In this document: one piece after another, positions 14,126 to 36,528 of the stretch | Layout of the letters: every line of letters begins with the position of its first letter | Position numbering within the stretch: position 1 is the first letter of the stretch | Assembly (NCBI GenBank): GCA_963693365.1 | Contig: CAVNZM010000010.1 | Coordinates: forward strand, 124,001 to 188,000 | DNA from: Amoebidium appalachense | Lineage: Eukaryota > Ichthyosporea | DNA length: 64,000 nt | Reading direction: 5' to 3' | Made by a program: the position numbers and the translations under genes | The notes under the pieces: generated by a model | Database searches by the model: none | Told to the model about the DNA's origin: nothing | Seen by the model: only the letters and a program-made list of their open reading frames with translations

Positions 14126-15758
14126 GCCTCCCCCAAAACATACATACACCCACTCCCCTCCCCCTCCCCCCCCCCCCCCCCCCCCCAAATATATATATGT
14201 ATATATATATATATATATACACAAGTTGGCCCGGGCACCCGCTGCGCGGGCGCCAATCAAGGAGCTGCCAGGTGTGACACACTGCATGTCTCTCTGCCTG
14301 CAGTCTGCGGCCCGAACTCACTACCCACCACACATGTACAATCATCAACAGTACTCGAGCTCTCTCTCTCGCTTTAGACTGTCGGGCTTCCTTCCCGCGG
14401 ACATCCTGGCGGCCGGCCGCACCGTGGTCCGTGGGGTCCGGGGGCGGCATCCGGTGGTCGACCCCCAAGATTCGCTTTCATTGCAGTGGTCGGAATTTCA
14501 ACAAAATATTTTCTGATTCGCTGGCGGCTGTTCTGTGACAGTGACACTGCTGTCATACTCGTATATGATGTTTGGTATAGTTTGTGGTCAAAGAAATGCT
14601 GTAAAACAATCTGTTGGTTCCATGGCGTAAGTTCACACACTGCAGACAACCATTACAACTCGGAGTTCGAGTCGACTACTTTGTTTTTGCGCTACGAAAT
14701 TGGTGGGGTTTCTGTCATTTTGCCCCGTTATCAGGAAATTCAGAACAAAATCCTATTGACTGCCTTAACTACAGCATTTTGATGACTGGCTTATGCTGAT
14801 TACAGCTTTCAAGGGCTCGGTGATGTGTCCCTCGGGGTGTTCTGATATACTGATTGGGTAACTCCATTTTAGCAATGTTTTAAATTTTATCCTCCAGTCA
14901 ATGGTCGTAAAGCCTTATCTGATTTCACCGAATCTTGTCACTAGCCTCTGCATTTCATTCTGGGTTGCAATCTAGGACTACTAATCTAAGACTGTGCCGA
15001 TTCTGTGGGTATTTTTATCAGCATCCAATCCCAGATAAGGGAAATCGGCGTAATGAAAGGGAAATGATTCCCTTTACGTTATAAATTTTGAGGCCCCGAC
15101 ACGTACAGGGACACGTACGGGGCCAGCGGCTGCGTCTTGAGACACTCTTTTTTCCTTAGACTGTGCCGGATTCTGTGGGTATTTTTATCAGAATCCAATC
15201 CCAGATAAGTGGAATCGGCGTAATGAAAGGGAAATGATTCCCTTTACGTTATAAATTTTGAGGCCCCGACACGTACAGGGACACGTACGGGGCCAGCGGC
15301 TGCGTCTTGAGACACTGTTTTTTCCTTGTTTTTCTTTTAGATAAAAGTTGAATTTTTCTAAATTTTTGGCCTTATAAGCGTATGAGAATTGAAAAAGAAT
15401 CATTATTGGGCCAGTAATACTGCCTTCATATGATTTTACCTGCTTTCAAAGTCAGCCTGGTCGCATTTCCTAAATTTGGGAAGACAAAAAACACGTACGG
15501 GCACCGCGGGTAGTATTTCAGAGCCTCGTTTTTTATTTGTTTTCTAAGGAATTCATGTGTTTGTAAATTGTTTTGTGTTTATATACTGGCAAATAGCGCA
15601 TATATAGTTTTTGTAGTTTGTCATCGACAACAAAACAGATTTTTCAAGCTCTCAAAGTGGGCCTCAGGGTGACCAGTGATGTTTTTACTCGCATGATATT
15701 GACGTCACGCTGCGAGATTCCGACTTACACGCGACGGGCACACACGCACACACACACA

Positions 15759-15831
<73 letters not shown>

Positions 15832-15873
15832 ACGCGCACACGCACACGCACACACACACACACACACACACGT

Positions 15874-15913
<40 letters not shown>

Positions 15914-16336
15914 TCCCGCCTTCTTACCCCCCCCCCCCCCCCCCCCCCCCCCCCACCCCACCCCACCCCACCCCACCCTCCTCCCACCCCTAGCCCGCCC
16001 CCACACACCCTTCCCCCCCTCCACCTTAACACACACCCACACACACACATATACACACCCACTCACATCCCTCCCCCCACCTCCACCCCCCCCCCCCCCC
16101 CCCCCCCCCCCCCACACACACACATCCCTCTCTCCCTCCCCCCCCTCCCCCCTCCCCCTCCCCCCCCCCCCCCCCCCCCCACCCTGTTTGTTCTTGTGTA
16201 CTTCGTACTTTTTGACGCATTCAAACCCCCCCCCCCCCACCCTGTGGTCACCTCGCCGCGGTATACCACTACCAATACCAGTCCTCATGCATATATATGA
16301 ACTACTGGGACGAGGAATATTCCGGGGCATTAGACG

Positions 16337-16431
<95 letters not shown>

Positions 16432-16914
16432 CGCTGTGTGTGCGCGCGCGCGCGCGTGCGCGCCCGCGCAAGGGGGTCCTGTTGATTCATTCCCCCCTCC
16501 ACACCCCATACGACTCTGCAGGGTCCCCTGAGACTACTGACACTCTAACATTCCCTCACCTCTCTTACTTCATACCCCCCCCCCCCCCCCCCACCCTCCC
16601 CTTTCCCCTCCTCCTTCCCCTCCCATTTTCTCTGCACACTCAACAGGTCTTAACCAGCTCTGCACATCGTTAGTCACAATCTTCTCTCATATATGAGAGA
16701 ATGATCGTATTGGTACGATTTGTCTAATATCTGACGATTCTGCAGCATCCCTAAGACCCCCCTCCCCCCTCCCTCCCCCCCCCCCCCCCCCCCCCCCCTT
16801 TTCTCTCTCTCTCTCTCTCTCCCCTCTTTTTTTTTTTTTTTTTTTTTTTTTTGGCGCCTGTTGTTTTGCTTGTCATTTGTTGTTCTGGTTAATTACCTGT
16901 AATCTTCGCTTATT

Positions 16915-16947
<33 letters not shown>

Positions 16948-17809
16948 TTTGTGCGGGGTTGCACACACCGGTGTCTACTTTTCTTCCTACTGTTTATGTC
17001 TCCACACACTTCATCTGTCCACTTCTGCATACCCCCTTTCATAGCTATAGACATACTTCACACATTGCGTTACGCGCACGCATGCACACACCGCTCTGTT
17101 GGCGACAGCTGCCTTGGAACCCATGCGGCATGTTACCCGCCGGCGTAACATAACTCGGACTATCGGTTTGGCTTTTTTCAAGCCCAAAGCAATGAGCAAT
17201 GGGTGATACCATATTTCCGGCTGACATCCGGGGGCATAGCTTTCCGTTCGAAGACGTTAAAGTTCCGCCCTAGTAAGCGTTTTACTACCCTGCAGCGTGG
17301 GTCAAATCTCATATTTTCCCCTATGATTGCGAATTCTGCGGCCTTCGGGACTTAATTTTTTTCAGCTGGTGTAGTATGTTAGCCAGGGAAGTATCGACTT
17401 AGGTAGCGACGGGGGAGCTTCCTAGAAGCCCCGTCTCCTGAGTTCCCATCTATATTTTTCTTGCTTCTGCTTACTGCTGCAACTTTAACCCCCGGCCTTT
17501 CCCACTGCCCTTGCCTGCATAAGCAACCCTGCTCTTCTCTGATCAAGACGGGTGACCTACCCATGTTCAAGTGAAACAGTATCTGAGTTGGGTTTCGTCA
17601 ACGAGGTGAATAGGGCGAAACTTGGGTACTGTGGATGACGTGGGCCCCCCCTGAGGATGGGCTCTGCTTATTATGCATACTCTTTATGTTTGGCTTGCAT
17701 TCTGCATCGTGTTATCCGTTTGTTCTTGTGTACTTCGTACTTTATGACGCATTCAAACCCCCCCCCCCCCCTCCCCACATGGTCTGCAGGAGAGAGGGAG
17801 GGAGGTGGT

Positions 17810-17847
<38 letters not shown>

Positions 17848-18444
17848 TGGGGTTGAGAGAGAGAGAGACTCTTGCCTGGTTCATGTTCAGACCCGTCTCG
17901 TGCACGTGTGAGGTTAAAGTGCGTCTGGGGGTGGTTGCTGTCACTAGCGGCTGCCCGGTATTTGGTGAATGCAGGCTGCAGGGCGAACCATGAGTCGGGC
18001 AGAGAAGAGGTGTGGGGTGTATATGGTGGAGTGTGGTGTGTGTTAACTTTCTCAAATGTCACACAAATGCCATCACAATCACGGACAAGTAGATCACTCA
18101 TATGAGCAAGTAGAAAAGGGAAACCACCACATTTTATTGTTCTCATCACTGTGTATGTTTTGGCTTCAAAGTATTTAAGTGTAGCTTGTTGAAGCTTACA
18201 CATCGACCGTAAAACTAATAATTCCAAGTTCACTCATAGCCCATGCGGGAACAATATGCATTTTCATGCCCCCGCCCCCCCCAATCTTTCATTCTTAACC
18301 CCCAATCTTTCATTCTTTGGCTCCTTGTGTCCCGGCTTGAAATGCACACTAACCCCCCCCCCTCCCTCCAACCACCCACCCACCCACCCACCCACCCACC
18401 CATCCATACACCCACATCACACACATGCACATGCACACATCCAC

Positions 18445-18495
<51 letters not shown>

Positions 18496-18554
18496 TCCCT
18501 GCCTCCTCCCTCCCCCTGCCCCCTGCCCCCGCACACACATCCCTGTCCCACACC

Positions 18555-18612
<58 letters not shown>

Positions 18613-18755
18613 ACACCCAGGTCTACTCGTCTCTTGCATATGGTGGGCCCCATCTAGCCATGCAGATCAAGAGGGACCTTGCCAGACTGCTCAAACAGGA
18701 TGGATACACGGCAGTGGGTGACGCAGTGGGGGCAGACCACAGGAAAAAGGATTAA
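2814..18755 (+). CDS. DHODH: Dihydroorotate dehydrogenase, class 2 (mitochondrial, quinone-linked)
   Basis: Oxidises dihydroorotate to orotate in pyrimidine synthesis, passing electrons through FMN to ubiquinone at the inner mitochondrial membrane. Exons: 2814-2857 (ATG, Arg-rich leader), possibly 4411-4462, 4514-4639 (membrane helix [11 protein letters not shown]), 6021-6114, 6791-6876 (VAAGYDKHA), 7586-7618 (EIGSVTPE), 8742-8821 (NPKPRMFRL), 9338-9401, 10036-10125 ([10 protein letters not shown]), 10748-10831 ([11 protein letters not shown], with the class 2 catalytic Ser), 11401-11457, 12005-12080 ([12 protein letters not shown] lysine), 12866-13038 ([17 protein letters not shown]), 14010-14090 ([12 protein letters not shown]) and 18621-18755 ([11 protein letters not shown]). 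Phases agree throughout from 4514. The protein is about 407-424 aa, close to the roughly 395 aa of the human enzyme. The introns after 8821 and 14090 have GC donors. Exon 1 to 4514 does not join in phase directly, so the N-terminus is uncertain. Confidence 0.95.
4640..6020 (+). repeat. DHODH intron: (GT)n and G runs followed by C runs
   Basis: The intron opens with GTATGTGTGGG, a (GT)n tract at about 4676-4730 and many G runs to about 5204. It ends with C runs at about 5909-5930 and 5981-6017 directly before the AAG acceptor. It also contains a C-tailed dispersed element (5611-5931). It shows the intron layout repeated across the window: G/T-rich 5' part, C/A-rich 3' part. Confidence 0.8.
5611..5931 (+). 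mobile_element. C-tailed dispersed element, 5'-truncated copy
   Basis: A roughly 300 bp block starts at CTTGCTTCTGCTTACTGC and ends at ACGCATTCAAA followed by about 22 C. It is nearly identical to the 3' 300 bp of the long copies ending at about 17759 and 51299. No open reading frame is evident. The shared 3' end, poly-C tail and abrupt 5' start inside the longer form are the signature of 5'-truncated retroposition. Confidence 0.75.
9926..10034 (+). repeat. TGGACC-type minisatellite abutting DHODH exon acceptor
   Basis: Short imperfect units of the type ATATGGACCTAATTTGGACCC are repeated several times up to the CGCAG acceptor at 10031-10035. The period is about 10-11 bp, with doubled units. 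The tract replaces the usual polypyrimidine run upstream of this exon. Confidence 0.6.
11573..11783 (+). mobile_element. C-tailed dispersed element, diverged copy
   Basis: The core GGGTACTGTGGATGACG...GGATGGG...TTATTATGCATACTCTTTATG...TACTTTTTGATGTGTTCAAATCCCC is recognisable. The internal C stretch is greatly expanded (about 11594-11657). It lies in the DHODH intron between 11457 and 12005, and the divergence suggests an older insertion. Confidence 0.65.
13089..13361 (+). mobile_element. Two adjacent diverged C-tailed elements
   Basis: The first copy runs from GGGCCCTCCCTGAGGATGGG to CCGCATTCAAA and a C run (13089-13244). It belongs to a second subfamily containing TTTGCCTTTGCATGTGTCC, also seen near 24700 and, inverted, near 34420. 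A second, more diverged 3' piece is at 13261-13361 (ATACTCTCTATGTGTAGTTTGCACTCTGC...ACTTTAAGACCCATTTAAC). Both lie in the DHODH intron 13039-14009. Confidence 0.6.
13623..13804 (+). mobile_element. C-tailed dispersed element, short copy
   Basis: A 5'-truncated copy starts at CGGGTACTGTGGATGACGTG and ends ACGCATTCAAATCCTCA followed by a C run of about 39 bases. It is nearly identical to the equivalent part of the copies at 5611 and 51001. It lies in the DHODH intron 13039-14009. Confidence 0.7.
14990..15329 (+). repeat. Direct tandem duplication, about 169 bp x 2
   Basis: The two units (14990-15158 and 15159-about 15329) differ at only a few positions. Each holds GCCCCGACACGTACAGGG followed by ACACGTACGGGGC, with GCCCCG/CGGGGC inverted ends around repeated ACACGTAC. 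A related ACACGTACGGGC motif recurs near 15491. It lies in the last, 4.5 kb DHODH intron. The origin is unknown and no coding potential is seen. Confidence 0.85.
15735..16475 (+). repeat. (CA)n, C runs and (GT)n cluster in the last DHODH intron
   Basis: Near-pure CA/CG dinucleotides run at about 15735-15910, then C-rich sequence to 16190. A 43 bp 3' fragment of the C-tailed element (about 16186-16228) follows, then (GT)n and GCGC at about 16338-16470. The CA and GT blocks are complementary and about 500 bases apart, so they could pair in RNA. Confidence 0.8.
16508..17771 (+). mobile_element. Long C-tailed element, copy A
   Basis: About 1.25 kb of non-coding sequence, nearly identical to 49944-51318. 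Shared landmarks in order: GGGTCCCCTGAGACTACTGA, a pyrimidine stretch, ATATATGAGAGAATGATCGT, (CT)n and T runs, GGCGCCTGTTGTTTTGC, (GT)n, a unique 500 bp block, then the 300 bp module ending ACGCATTCAAA and a C run. No long ORF is shared. The nature is unknown. The 3' module is the part found alone in the short copies. Confidence 0.75.
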
Positions 18756-18936
18756 AAAGGGTTAAATCATAATGGTGCTTTATCATTTTGCCCCGGACGA
18801 GGGAGGGGAAGGGAATTAACTGTGTAGAATTTGATCGTTCTGTATTGTTCGTTGGATGATGGGGGTTCATAGGAAGCGTGAACAAGATTGCGGTGTCGCT
18901 CCCTGACAATCTCCAAACTTGCGGGTTTTCTGTGTT
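18756..18936 (+). other. DHODH 3' flank
   Basis: Begins directly after the TAA stop at 18753-18755 with AAGGGTTAAATCATAATGG. No classical AATAAA is seen close by. No further exon is apparent. Confidence 0.4.
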
Positions 18937-19007
18937 AGCATCCCGGGGGTTTTGACTGAGAACCCTGTGGTTGTTTGGTTTTTTTTTGTTTGTTTGGGGG
19001 CCCAAGT

Positions 19008-19038
<31 letters not shown>

Positions 19039-19043
19039 TTGTG

Positions 19044-19119
<76 letters not shown>

Positions 19120-19225
19120 TGAGCATCCCGGGGGTTTTGACTGAGAACCCTGTGGTTGTTTGGTTTTTTTTTGTTTGTTTGGGGGCCAAGTTGGTTGTGT
19201 GTGTGTGTGTGTGTTTGTGTGTGTT

Positions 19226-19283
<58 letters not shown>

Positions 19284-19530
19284 TGTGTGTCACACACGGT
19301 GTGTGTGTGTGTGCGTGCGTGCGTGCGTGAGCATCCCGGGGGTTTTGACTGAGAACCCTGTGGTTGTTTGGTTTTTTTTTGTTTGTTTGGGGGCCAAGTT
19401 GGTTGTGTGTGTGTGTGTGTGTGTGTGTCACACACGGTGTGTGTGTGTGTGTGCGTGCGTGCGTGTGTGGGTGTGGGTGGGGTGGGTGTGTGTTGGGGGA
19501 GGGGGGGGGGGGGGGGGGGAGGGGGGGGGG
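18937..19530 (+). repeat. Three direct copies of an 80 bp unit plus (GT)n/(GCGT)n
   Basis: A unit beginning AGCATCCCGGGGGTTTTGAC and running through GGTTTTTTTTTGTTTGTTTGG occurs at about 18937, 19122 and 19330. Each copy is followed by (GT)n, and the first two also by a (GCGT)n tract (about 19043-19121 and 19313-19329). The copies are almost identical, so the expansion is recent. CACACACGGTGTGTGTG inversions occur within the second and third microsatellites. Confidence 0.85.
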
Positions 19531-19699
19531 CAAGGATATGTTTTTATCTGATATAGATAGAGCAAGTTTCGCAGCATGTATATTTGGTGCCATATGTTGT
19601 ATCATAGCAGTAGAACAATTGGGTAGGTGTGTAACATGTTCACGTGTTCATGTCAGAGCGACGGATATCCAGGAGAATAAACACCTACCTACATGTGCA

Positions 19700-19817
19700 T
19701 ATATATGTAATGCGGACACGTGATTGAGTGCATAGAGTTCACGTGATTTTTTTTTTTTCTCTCTCTTTTTTCTTTTCTTTTCTTCTTCAGTTCTCGTTCT
19801 TCTTCTTCTTTCTTTCT

Positions 19818-19849
<32 letters not shown>

Positions 19850-20020
19850 TTAAACTGTGTACACTACTGTATATGCATATGTACTGAAAGAAAGAAGCTT
19901 TCTTTTTTTTTTTTTCTTTTTTTTTTTTTTTAAACTGTGTACACTACTGTATATGCATATGTACTGCGGACACGTGATTGAGTGCATAAAATTCACGTGA
20001 TTTTTTTCTTTTTCTTTTAT
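19700..20020 (+). repeat. Interleaved tandem duplications with T-rich spacers
   Basis: TGCGGACACGTGATTGAGTG occurs at about 19710 and 19964, each followed by TTCACGTGAT and a T-rich tract. TAAACTGTGTACACTACTGT occurs at about 19851 and 19931. Segments of about 80 and 250 bp have duplicated. Nothing coding is seen. From 20060 to 21777 the sequence is unique apart from a T run near 20430, and no gene is supported. Confidence 0.75.
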
Positions 20021-21777
20021 TTCTCTTTTCTTTCTCTCTTTCTTTTCTTTTTTCTTGAAAACTGTGTACCCCTGAGACCAGTAAGCGTCAGCTGCACGTG
20101 TGCTTTTAATGCCACTCCAGTCATAATCACGTGGTGTTTTCTGTATGTGCATAAGTGGTGTCCCTGAGTATGTTTGAGGTGGTGTGATCGTATGTGCACG
20201 TGTTTCACGGCTAGATCCCCCTCCCTTCTCTGCCATCAAGCTTAGAAATCTCCTGAGATATATCTTGTAAGTTCCCACATGGCGAACCAATAGAGATCTA
20301 GTATAGAATTGAATATTAATTAATAGTCGGGGAACTGGCTGAAATTAAGCTACAATTACATTTGTGCATCCGCAGTCTAAACCACGCGTGGACGTGTTGT
20401 GTATTTGCCTGTTTGATTCTTTCTTTTTTTTTTTTTTTTTTTTTTTTGCACAGCCTAAAAGGTGCAAATTTCAAACTCAGATATGCCAGCTGTCCTTCAG
20501 AGTGGTCATAAGTAGAGCACGGCGTTCTAGTTTTCGAACAATCCGACTGGGCGGCAGAAATAGGAAGCTAAAAATAGAACTAAATAGGGGGAGCAGCCCG
20601 CGCCTAAGGCGTCGCACAGCAACTTGCGCAGATGTGAAACAGACAGAGAACTGATATGCTTGTGTGATATGTATGTGTGTGCATGTTTGCGTGTGGGGAG
20701 CCTATTAGAGGGCATACAAAAAAATTTACGGGAAAGAAAATGTTTGCTTGCGCATGCAGGGAGGACTCAGTGATATACAGTGAGCATTGGGCATTCCGAA
20801 AACACGCCCTCAACGTTATAAAGAGTTTACGGAATATGAAGTCAGATATTGATTTACACAATTTACGCATTTGCAAGGGCGTTTACCCCTTCGACTTGCA
20901 TGTAAGCATATGCAGTAGCAAGCCGTTATGTTTTTCGCTTGCTCATGAACTATACTTGTGCATTATTGCGTATTTCAATAATAAAAGCTGGCGTAAAGCA
21001 TAATATTCATATACAGCTACCACATATTATAATATGGAAGCATCATGATCAGGATATATCTCAACACATGTTTATATACTGGAAAACTACCGTAATTCGG
21101 CTGAAAGTTTACGTTTTGGGGGGGACGCAAAACACCTTGAACGCCCGGGCTCCCGGCTCATGAACAGGGTGTTAACAATACCCAAAATAGCGATATTTAC
21201 GACGACAAAAATTCGAAAGCAATAAAATGTGGGCCGTTAATTAGTGTAATAGGACCGGAAAGATATTAGATCTTCCGGGTGTTGTTTCGTTACCGATTCC
21301 AACGCCAAACCCTGATAAACGAGACACGATGTACAAAAATAACCGCCAAAGACCGAGTCAGTGACACAGACACTATTAAACTGTTTTCACCCTTGAGAAA
21401 ACACTTTCACTTTAAGAGCGCATAGGTGTGGATGGGTTAGCGCGTGGATGACAGCCTAAGCCTAACGCTTGTTCTTGAGTGTCTGAAGTAGAAGCAACAC
21501 GCTAACTTCACACATCACCGTCAACGACTTTACCTGTTTTGCATGTAGACTTTCAATTCAAACCTTGCACGTGTCATCGGATTTCGCCCCGTCACTCACA
21601 CATTCAGCCACCAATCTCCACGGTTCTGCCTCCTTCCCTTCCCTCCCCCCCCCCCCCCCCCCCCCCCCCCCCCGTCCCAGCTCTCATCCCTAAGCTCCAC
21701 TGCCCCACCCAACTCAAAACACCCGGTTACCACAGCCAATTTGCTTCCCTCTTTCGGGGTCAAACAAAGCATCAAAC

Positions 21778-33264
<11,487 letters not shown>

Positions 33265-33992
33265 AAGGTGGACGGAATGGAATAGGACCCCGGGCAGATC
33301 TAGGGGGAGGGGGGGGGGGGGGGGGAAGGGGGGAGGGGGGGGGGGGAGAAGGGGCGGAAGCTGGGAAAGGGGGAGGAGGGGAGGGGGGGGGGTGTTCATG
33401 TAAGAGTAGTTTTTTATGGCATTTCCGCACATCACCCTGGGACTATGATAGTTATATTAGTGTTGTATGGCGCATGTTGTAGTTTGTGTGATGACAGACA
33501 GTACAAGATGTATTAAAAGAGTGTGTATGTATTCTCGTCACACATTTTATTATATTTTTTATGCTGTTTATGCTTGATATGGTGGGTGCTAATAGATACA
33601 CACCACCTTTACTACCTTGGGCATACTATTTTTTTTTGAAGGTAGGGGGGGTGAGGGGGGGGGGGGGGGGGGGGGGGGGGGAGTGTTGTTGTTGTGGTTA
33701 TTATCCCAGCTGAAGACACACAACACGATCGACCAGTTTATAGAATGATGTGGTTATTTAGGGGTCTTTTGCATCTGATGATTCAGTATCTCTTTCTTTC
33801 ACAGCAGCTACACGTGTATGGTGTCATTAATACCATTGTATGTATATAGGAATTTGTAACGCAACAGTAGGCATTATCGTTGATGGCCTGCTGACAATAT
33901 GCAGCATCACGTGCACTTCATATGCTTGGGCCAGGACGCCAGAAAAAGCCTGGAAAGGACTGTGAAATATAAACCATCCACATGTACTTAAT
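33265..33992. other. 3' flank of the kinase gene
   Basis: G-rich sequence at 33300-33392 and a G run at about 33657-33681. TATTAAAAGAG at about 33511 and TATTATATTTTTTATG near 33550 could serve 3' end formation. No coding exon is seen. Confidence 0.4.
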
Positions 33993-34236
33993 GTACATCG
34001 GCGATTGAGATATGCAAGTGATGGTGCGTACATGCGTGACCGTCAAGTGTGAATCGTGCCAATGGGCAATTAAGTACATCGGCGATTAATATTGAGATAT
34101 GCAAGTGATGGTGCGTACATGCGTGACCGTCAAGTGTGAATCGTGCCAATGGGCAATTAAGTACATCGGCGATGGAGATATGCAAGTGATGGTGCGTACA
34201 TGCGTGACCGTCAAGTGTGAATCGTGCCAATGGGCA
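33993..34236 (+). repeat. Three tandem units of about 81-87 bp
   Basis: Units start GTACATCGGCGATT at 33993, 34074 and 34161, and each contains GTGATGGTGCGTACATGCGT and GAATCGTGCCAATGGGCA. They are nearly identical, and the middle unit has a 6 bp insertion. Open frames across them reflect the repeat, not a gene. Confidence 0.9.
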
Positions 34237-34401
34237 TGCATGCGCCACGCTCATACAGTGTCACACTATTTTTTTCGAAACTGCTTGACCCCGGAACCCT
34301 GCCTATGTGCATGCTCAAACTTTCATTTCTTTTTACACACCCAAATTTCTAACGTTCACTGAAAGAGTGCATCTGGGCCCTGCGGAGGCATGCATGGGGA
34401 G

Positions 34402-34690
34402 GGAGGGGGGGGGGTTTTGAATGCGGAACACAGTACGAAGTACGCATACACGATGAGAAGCATGGTGCAGGACACATGCAAAGGCAAACATTCAAGTATG
34501 CAGCATCAGCCATGCGCACAGTATGCGTCATAAGCAGAGCCCATCCTCAGGGAGGGCCCAAGTCATCAATTGCGTCTGAGTTTCGACCCCTTAGCCCGCG
34601 TATATACGACGCTCCAACTCAGACAGCAGCATCAACTGAACTTGGGTGGGTCAACCCGTCTTGATCAAAGACGAGCAGGGTTGCTTATGC
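34402..34690 (-). mobile_element. C-tailed dispersed element, inverted copy
   Basis: Read on the minus strand it runs from TGCATAAGCAACCCTGCTCG through CCTGAGGATGGGCTCTGC and CCTTTGCATGTGTCCTGCACC to CCGCATTCAAAACCCC. On the + strand the tail is the G run at about 34401-34414. It belongs to the same subfamily as the copies near 13140 and 24710. It is intergenic, so the family is not confined to introns or to one orientation. Confidence 0.7.
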
Positions 34691-34816
34691 AAGCAAGGTG
34701 AGCAAAACGGTGAAGATGTATGTGCAAACTAATGCAGTGCAGCGACAAACGCGTATGTGCTTACAGATGCACGACACAGAGCAACCATGCCCGGTTGCAT
34801 GGAAGTAAAGATGTCT

Positions 34817-34853
<37 letters not shown>

Positions 34854-34870
34854 GGGATTTGCCATACATG

Positions 34871-35001
34871 TAGGTAATTCAACTACAGCTGGCGTTTTAA
34901 TTAACAGACATCGGCATCATACATGTTACATGCCATCGTAGGTAATTCAACTACAGCTGACGTTTTAACAGACATCGGCATCATACATGTTACATGCCAT
35001 T
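34871..35001 (+). repeat. Tandem duplication of about 65 bp
   Basis: GTAGGTAATTCAACTACAGC to CATACATGTTACATGCCAT occurs at about 34871-34938 and 34939-35001. The first copy has 4 extra bases (TTAATTAA against TTAA). A long G run precedes it (34818-34851) and another is at 35092-35132. Confidence 0.85.
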
Positions 35002-35091
35002 TGTCCATGATATACTTCGTGGGCCCCTTCTTCTTTGTCATTTCCCAATTTTATAATCAGATCTAGAAACCTTATGATCATGGAAGTGAAA

Positions 35092-35134
<43 letters not shown>

Positions 35135-35526
35135 ATGCATATGCTGATATGCATTAGACAGATATATTATTTAGTCACACCCTCTATCGGCTTACTGTCG
35201 CTCGTTTCTATTTCAACTCAATAAAAAAACCAGGTTTTGGTCACTGTGATTAGGTGTTTTCGGATACGTACAAAACCTCTATTTGAGCTATCGTTATCAA
35301 GTTTATTACTACACAGCAACAGAATTCGTTGCTAAAATCTACACATTCGAATTTTTTTAAAATAAAAAAATGGAAGGCATATCATATACAGTACCTTTTT
35401 TTATACAGAGTCGCCAGTATCATCCTAAACTCTCAATACAAAACATTTCATGTTCCGCGCTCAGCCATGGACCAGCCCATGTTATACTCATTTTCTATAT
35501 ATACACTAAAAGCATAATAGGTACGT

Positions 35527-36528
35527 TTAAGCGGCAGGTGCACTACCCGCCATCACCTTAGCCAAAGCATCGCTTGCTTCCTGCGCCCCGCACCTCTTGG
35601 TTGGGTCTGGGTGAAGCATCTTGTACAAAAGCTCACGTACGGCATATGGAAGAGCATCCCACCTCTTCTCCTCGGCAGGGGAGTGCATACCGCGAGAAAA
35701 CATGAGAAACTCGGAATCTTCGTAACTGGCCTTGCTCCACGGAAACCTTCCGGTGATAAGCGTAAACAAAACAATCCCTGCAGAAAACACGTCCGCACTG
35801 GCTAGATCCGTGCACACATTCAAGAAAACCTCAGGGGCAATGTAGGGGACGGTGCCCGATTTCTTCGTCTGGGCGCACTTATCGCTCAAGTTGGCAGCGT
35901 AACCGAAGTCGATGAGCTTCAGCACCGTTCTATCCTTGTTCAGAACGCAATTCTCGCTCTTGATGTCTCTGTGTGCATAGCCCAAACTGTGCATGTGCGC
36001 AACAGCACTCAGCAACTGGTGGGCAAAAGACACGGCTTCGTCAATAGGAAGACCCTTATTGGGGGGGATGTGATCTAGCAAGTCCCCTCCCTCGGCGTAC
36101 TCGATGACAAAAGTGACCTCGTTTGCCTTAGTGGCATCCACATCAAATAAGAAGGCAATGTTAGGATGTGGTACGGAGGAGAGCTTGCGGTGAATAAGCT
36201 CTTCTTTGATTAGAAAATCTACGTTCTTTGTGGTCTTACGTACTCGCTTAAGCGCCACCTGCTCTCCCGTGTATATGTTGTGTCCGAGGTCCACATGGGC
36301 CGTGGCGCCTGTAGCTATGTGTGTTTTGTCTGTTTCGTAAGGAAAAGCAGTCCTTGGGACTTGGATCTCTGTGTTTCGTGTTTGTGTGGTGGACTTCTGT
36401 GTGGTTGGCGGAAGGATCGCTTTAGGCATGCCCATGTGGTTAGCTACATACTTGACTACTTCTGGTGTGATAGAGGGTGTCGGCTCCCCGAACATACAGG
36501 GGAGAAACGAGTTCATAATACTACACAT
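35527..36528 (-). CDS. Intronless Ser/Thr protein kinase
   Basis: An uninterrupted 333-codon frame; the neighbouring spliced genes are unlike it. The N-terminal 65 residues are unassigned. The kinase domain runs from about 70 to 325: a degenerate glycine loop IATGATAHV (first and third Gly replaced by Ala), K94 in VALKRV, a Glu near 109-110, EYAEGGDLLDHI hinge region, catalytic HRDIKSEN with D188, DFG 207-209, APE 231-233, DVFSAGIVLFTLITGRFPW, and a terminal Arg in PDPTKRCG. All catalytic residues are present, so activity is expected. It looks related to the CAMK/NIM1-like group, but the subfamily is not certain. The start is the first ATG. A second Met at codon 5 is possible. Confidence 0.9.
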   Translation of the reverse strand: MCSIMNSFLPCMFGEPTPSITPEVVKYVANHMGMPKAILPPTTQKSTTQTRNTEIQVPRTAFPYETDKTHIATGATAHVDLGHNIYTGEQVALKRVRKTTKNVDFLIKEELIHRKLSSVPHPNIAFLFDVDATKANEVTFVIEYAEGGDLLDHIPPNKGLPIDEAVSFAHQLLSAVAHMHSLGYAHRDIKSENCVLNKDRTVLKLIDFGYAANLSDKCAQTKKSGTVPYIAPEVFLNVCTDLASADVFSAGIVLFTLITGRFPWSKASYEDSEFLMFSRGMHSPAEEKRWDALPYAVRELLYKMLHPDPTKRCGAQEASDALAKVMAGSAPAA

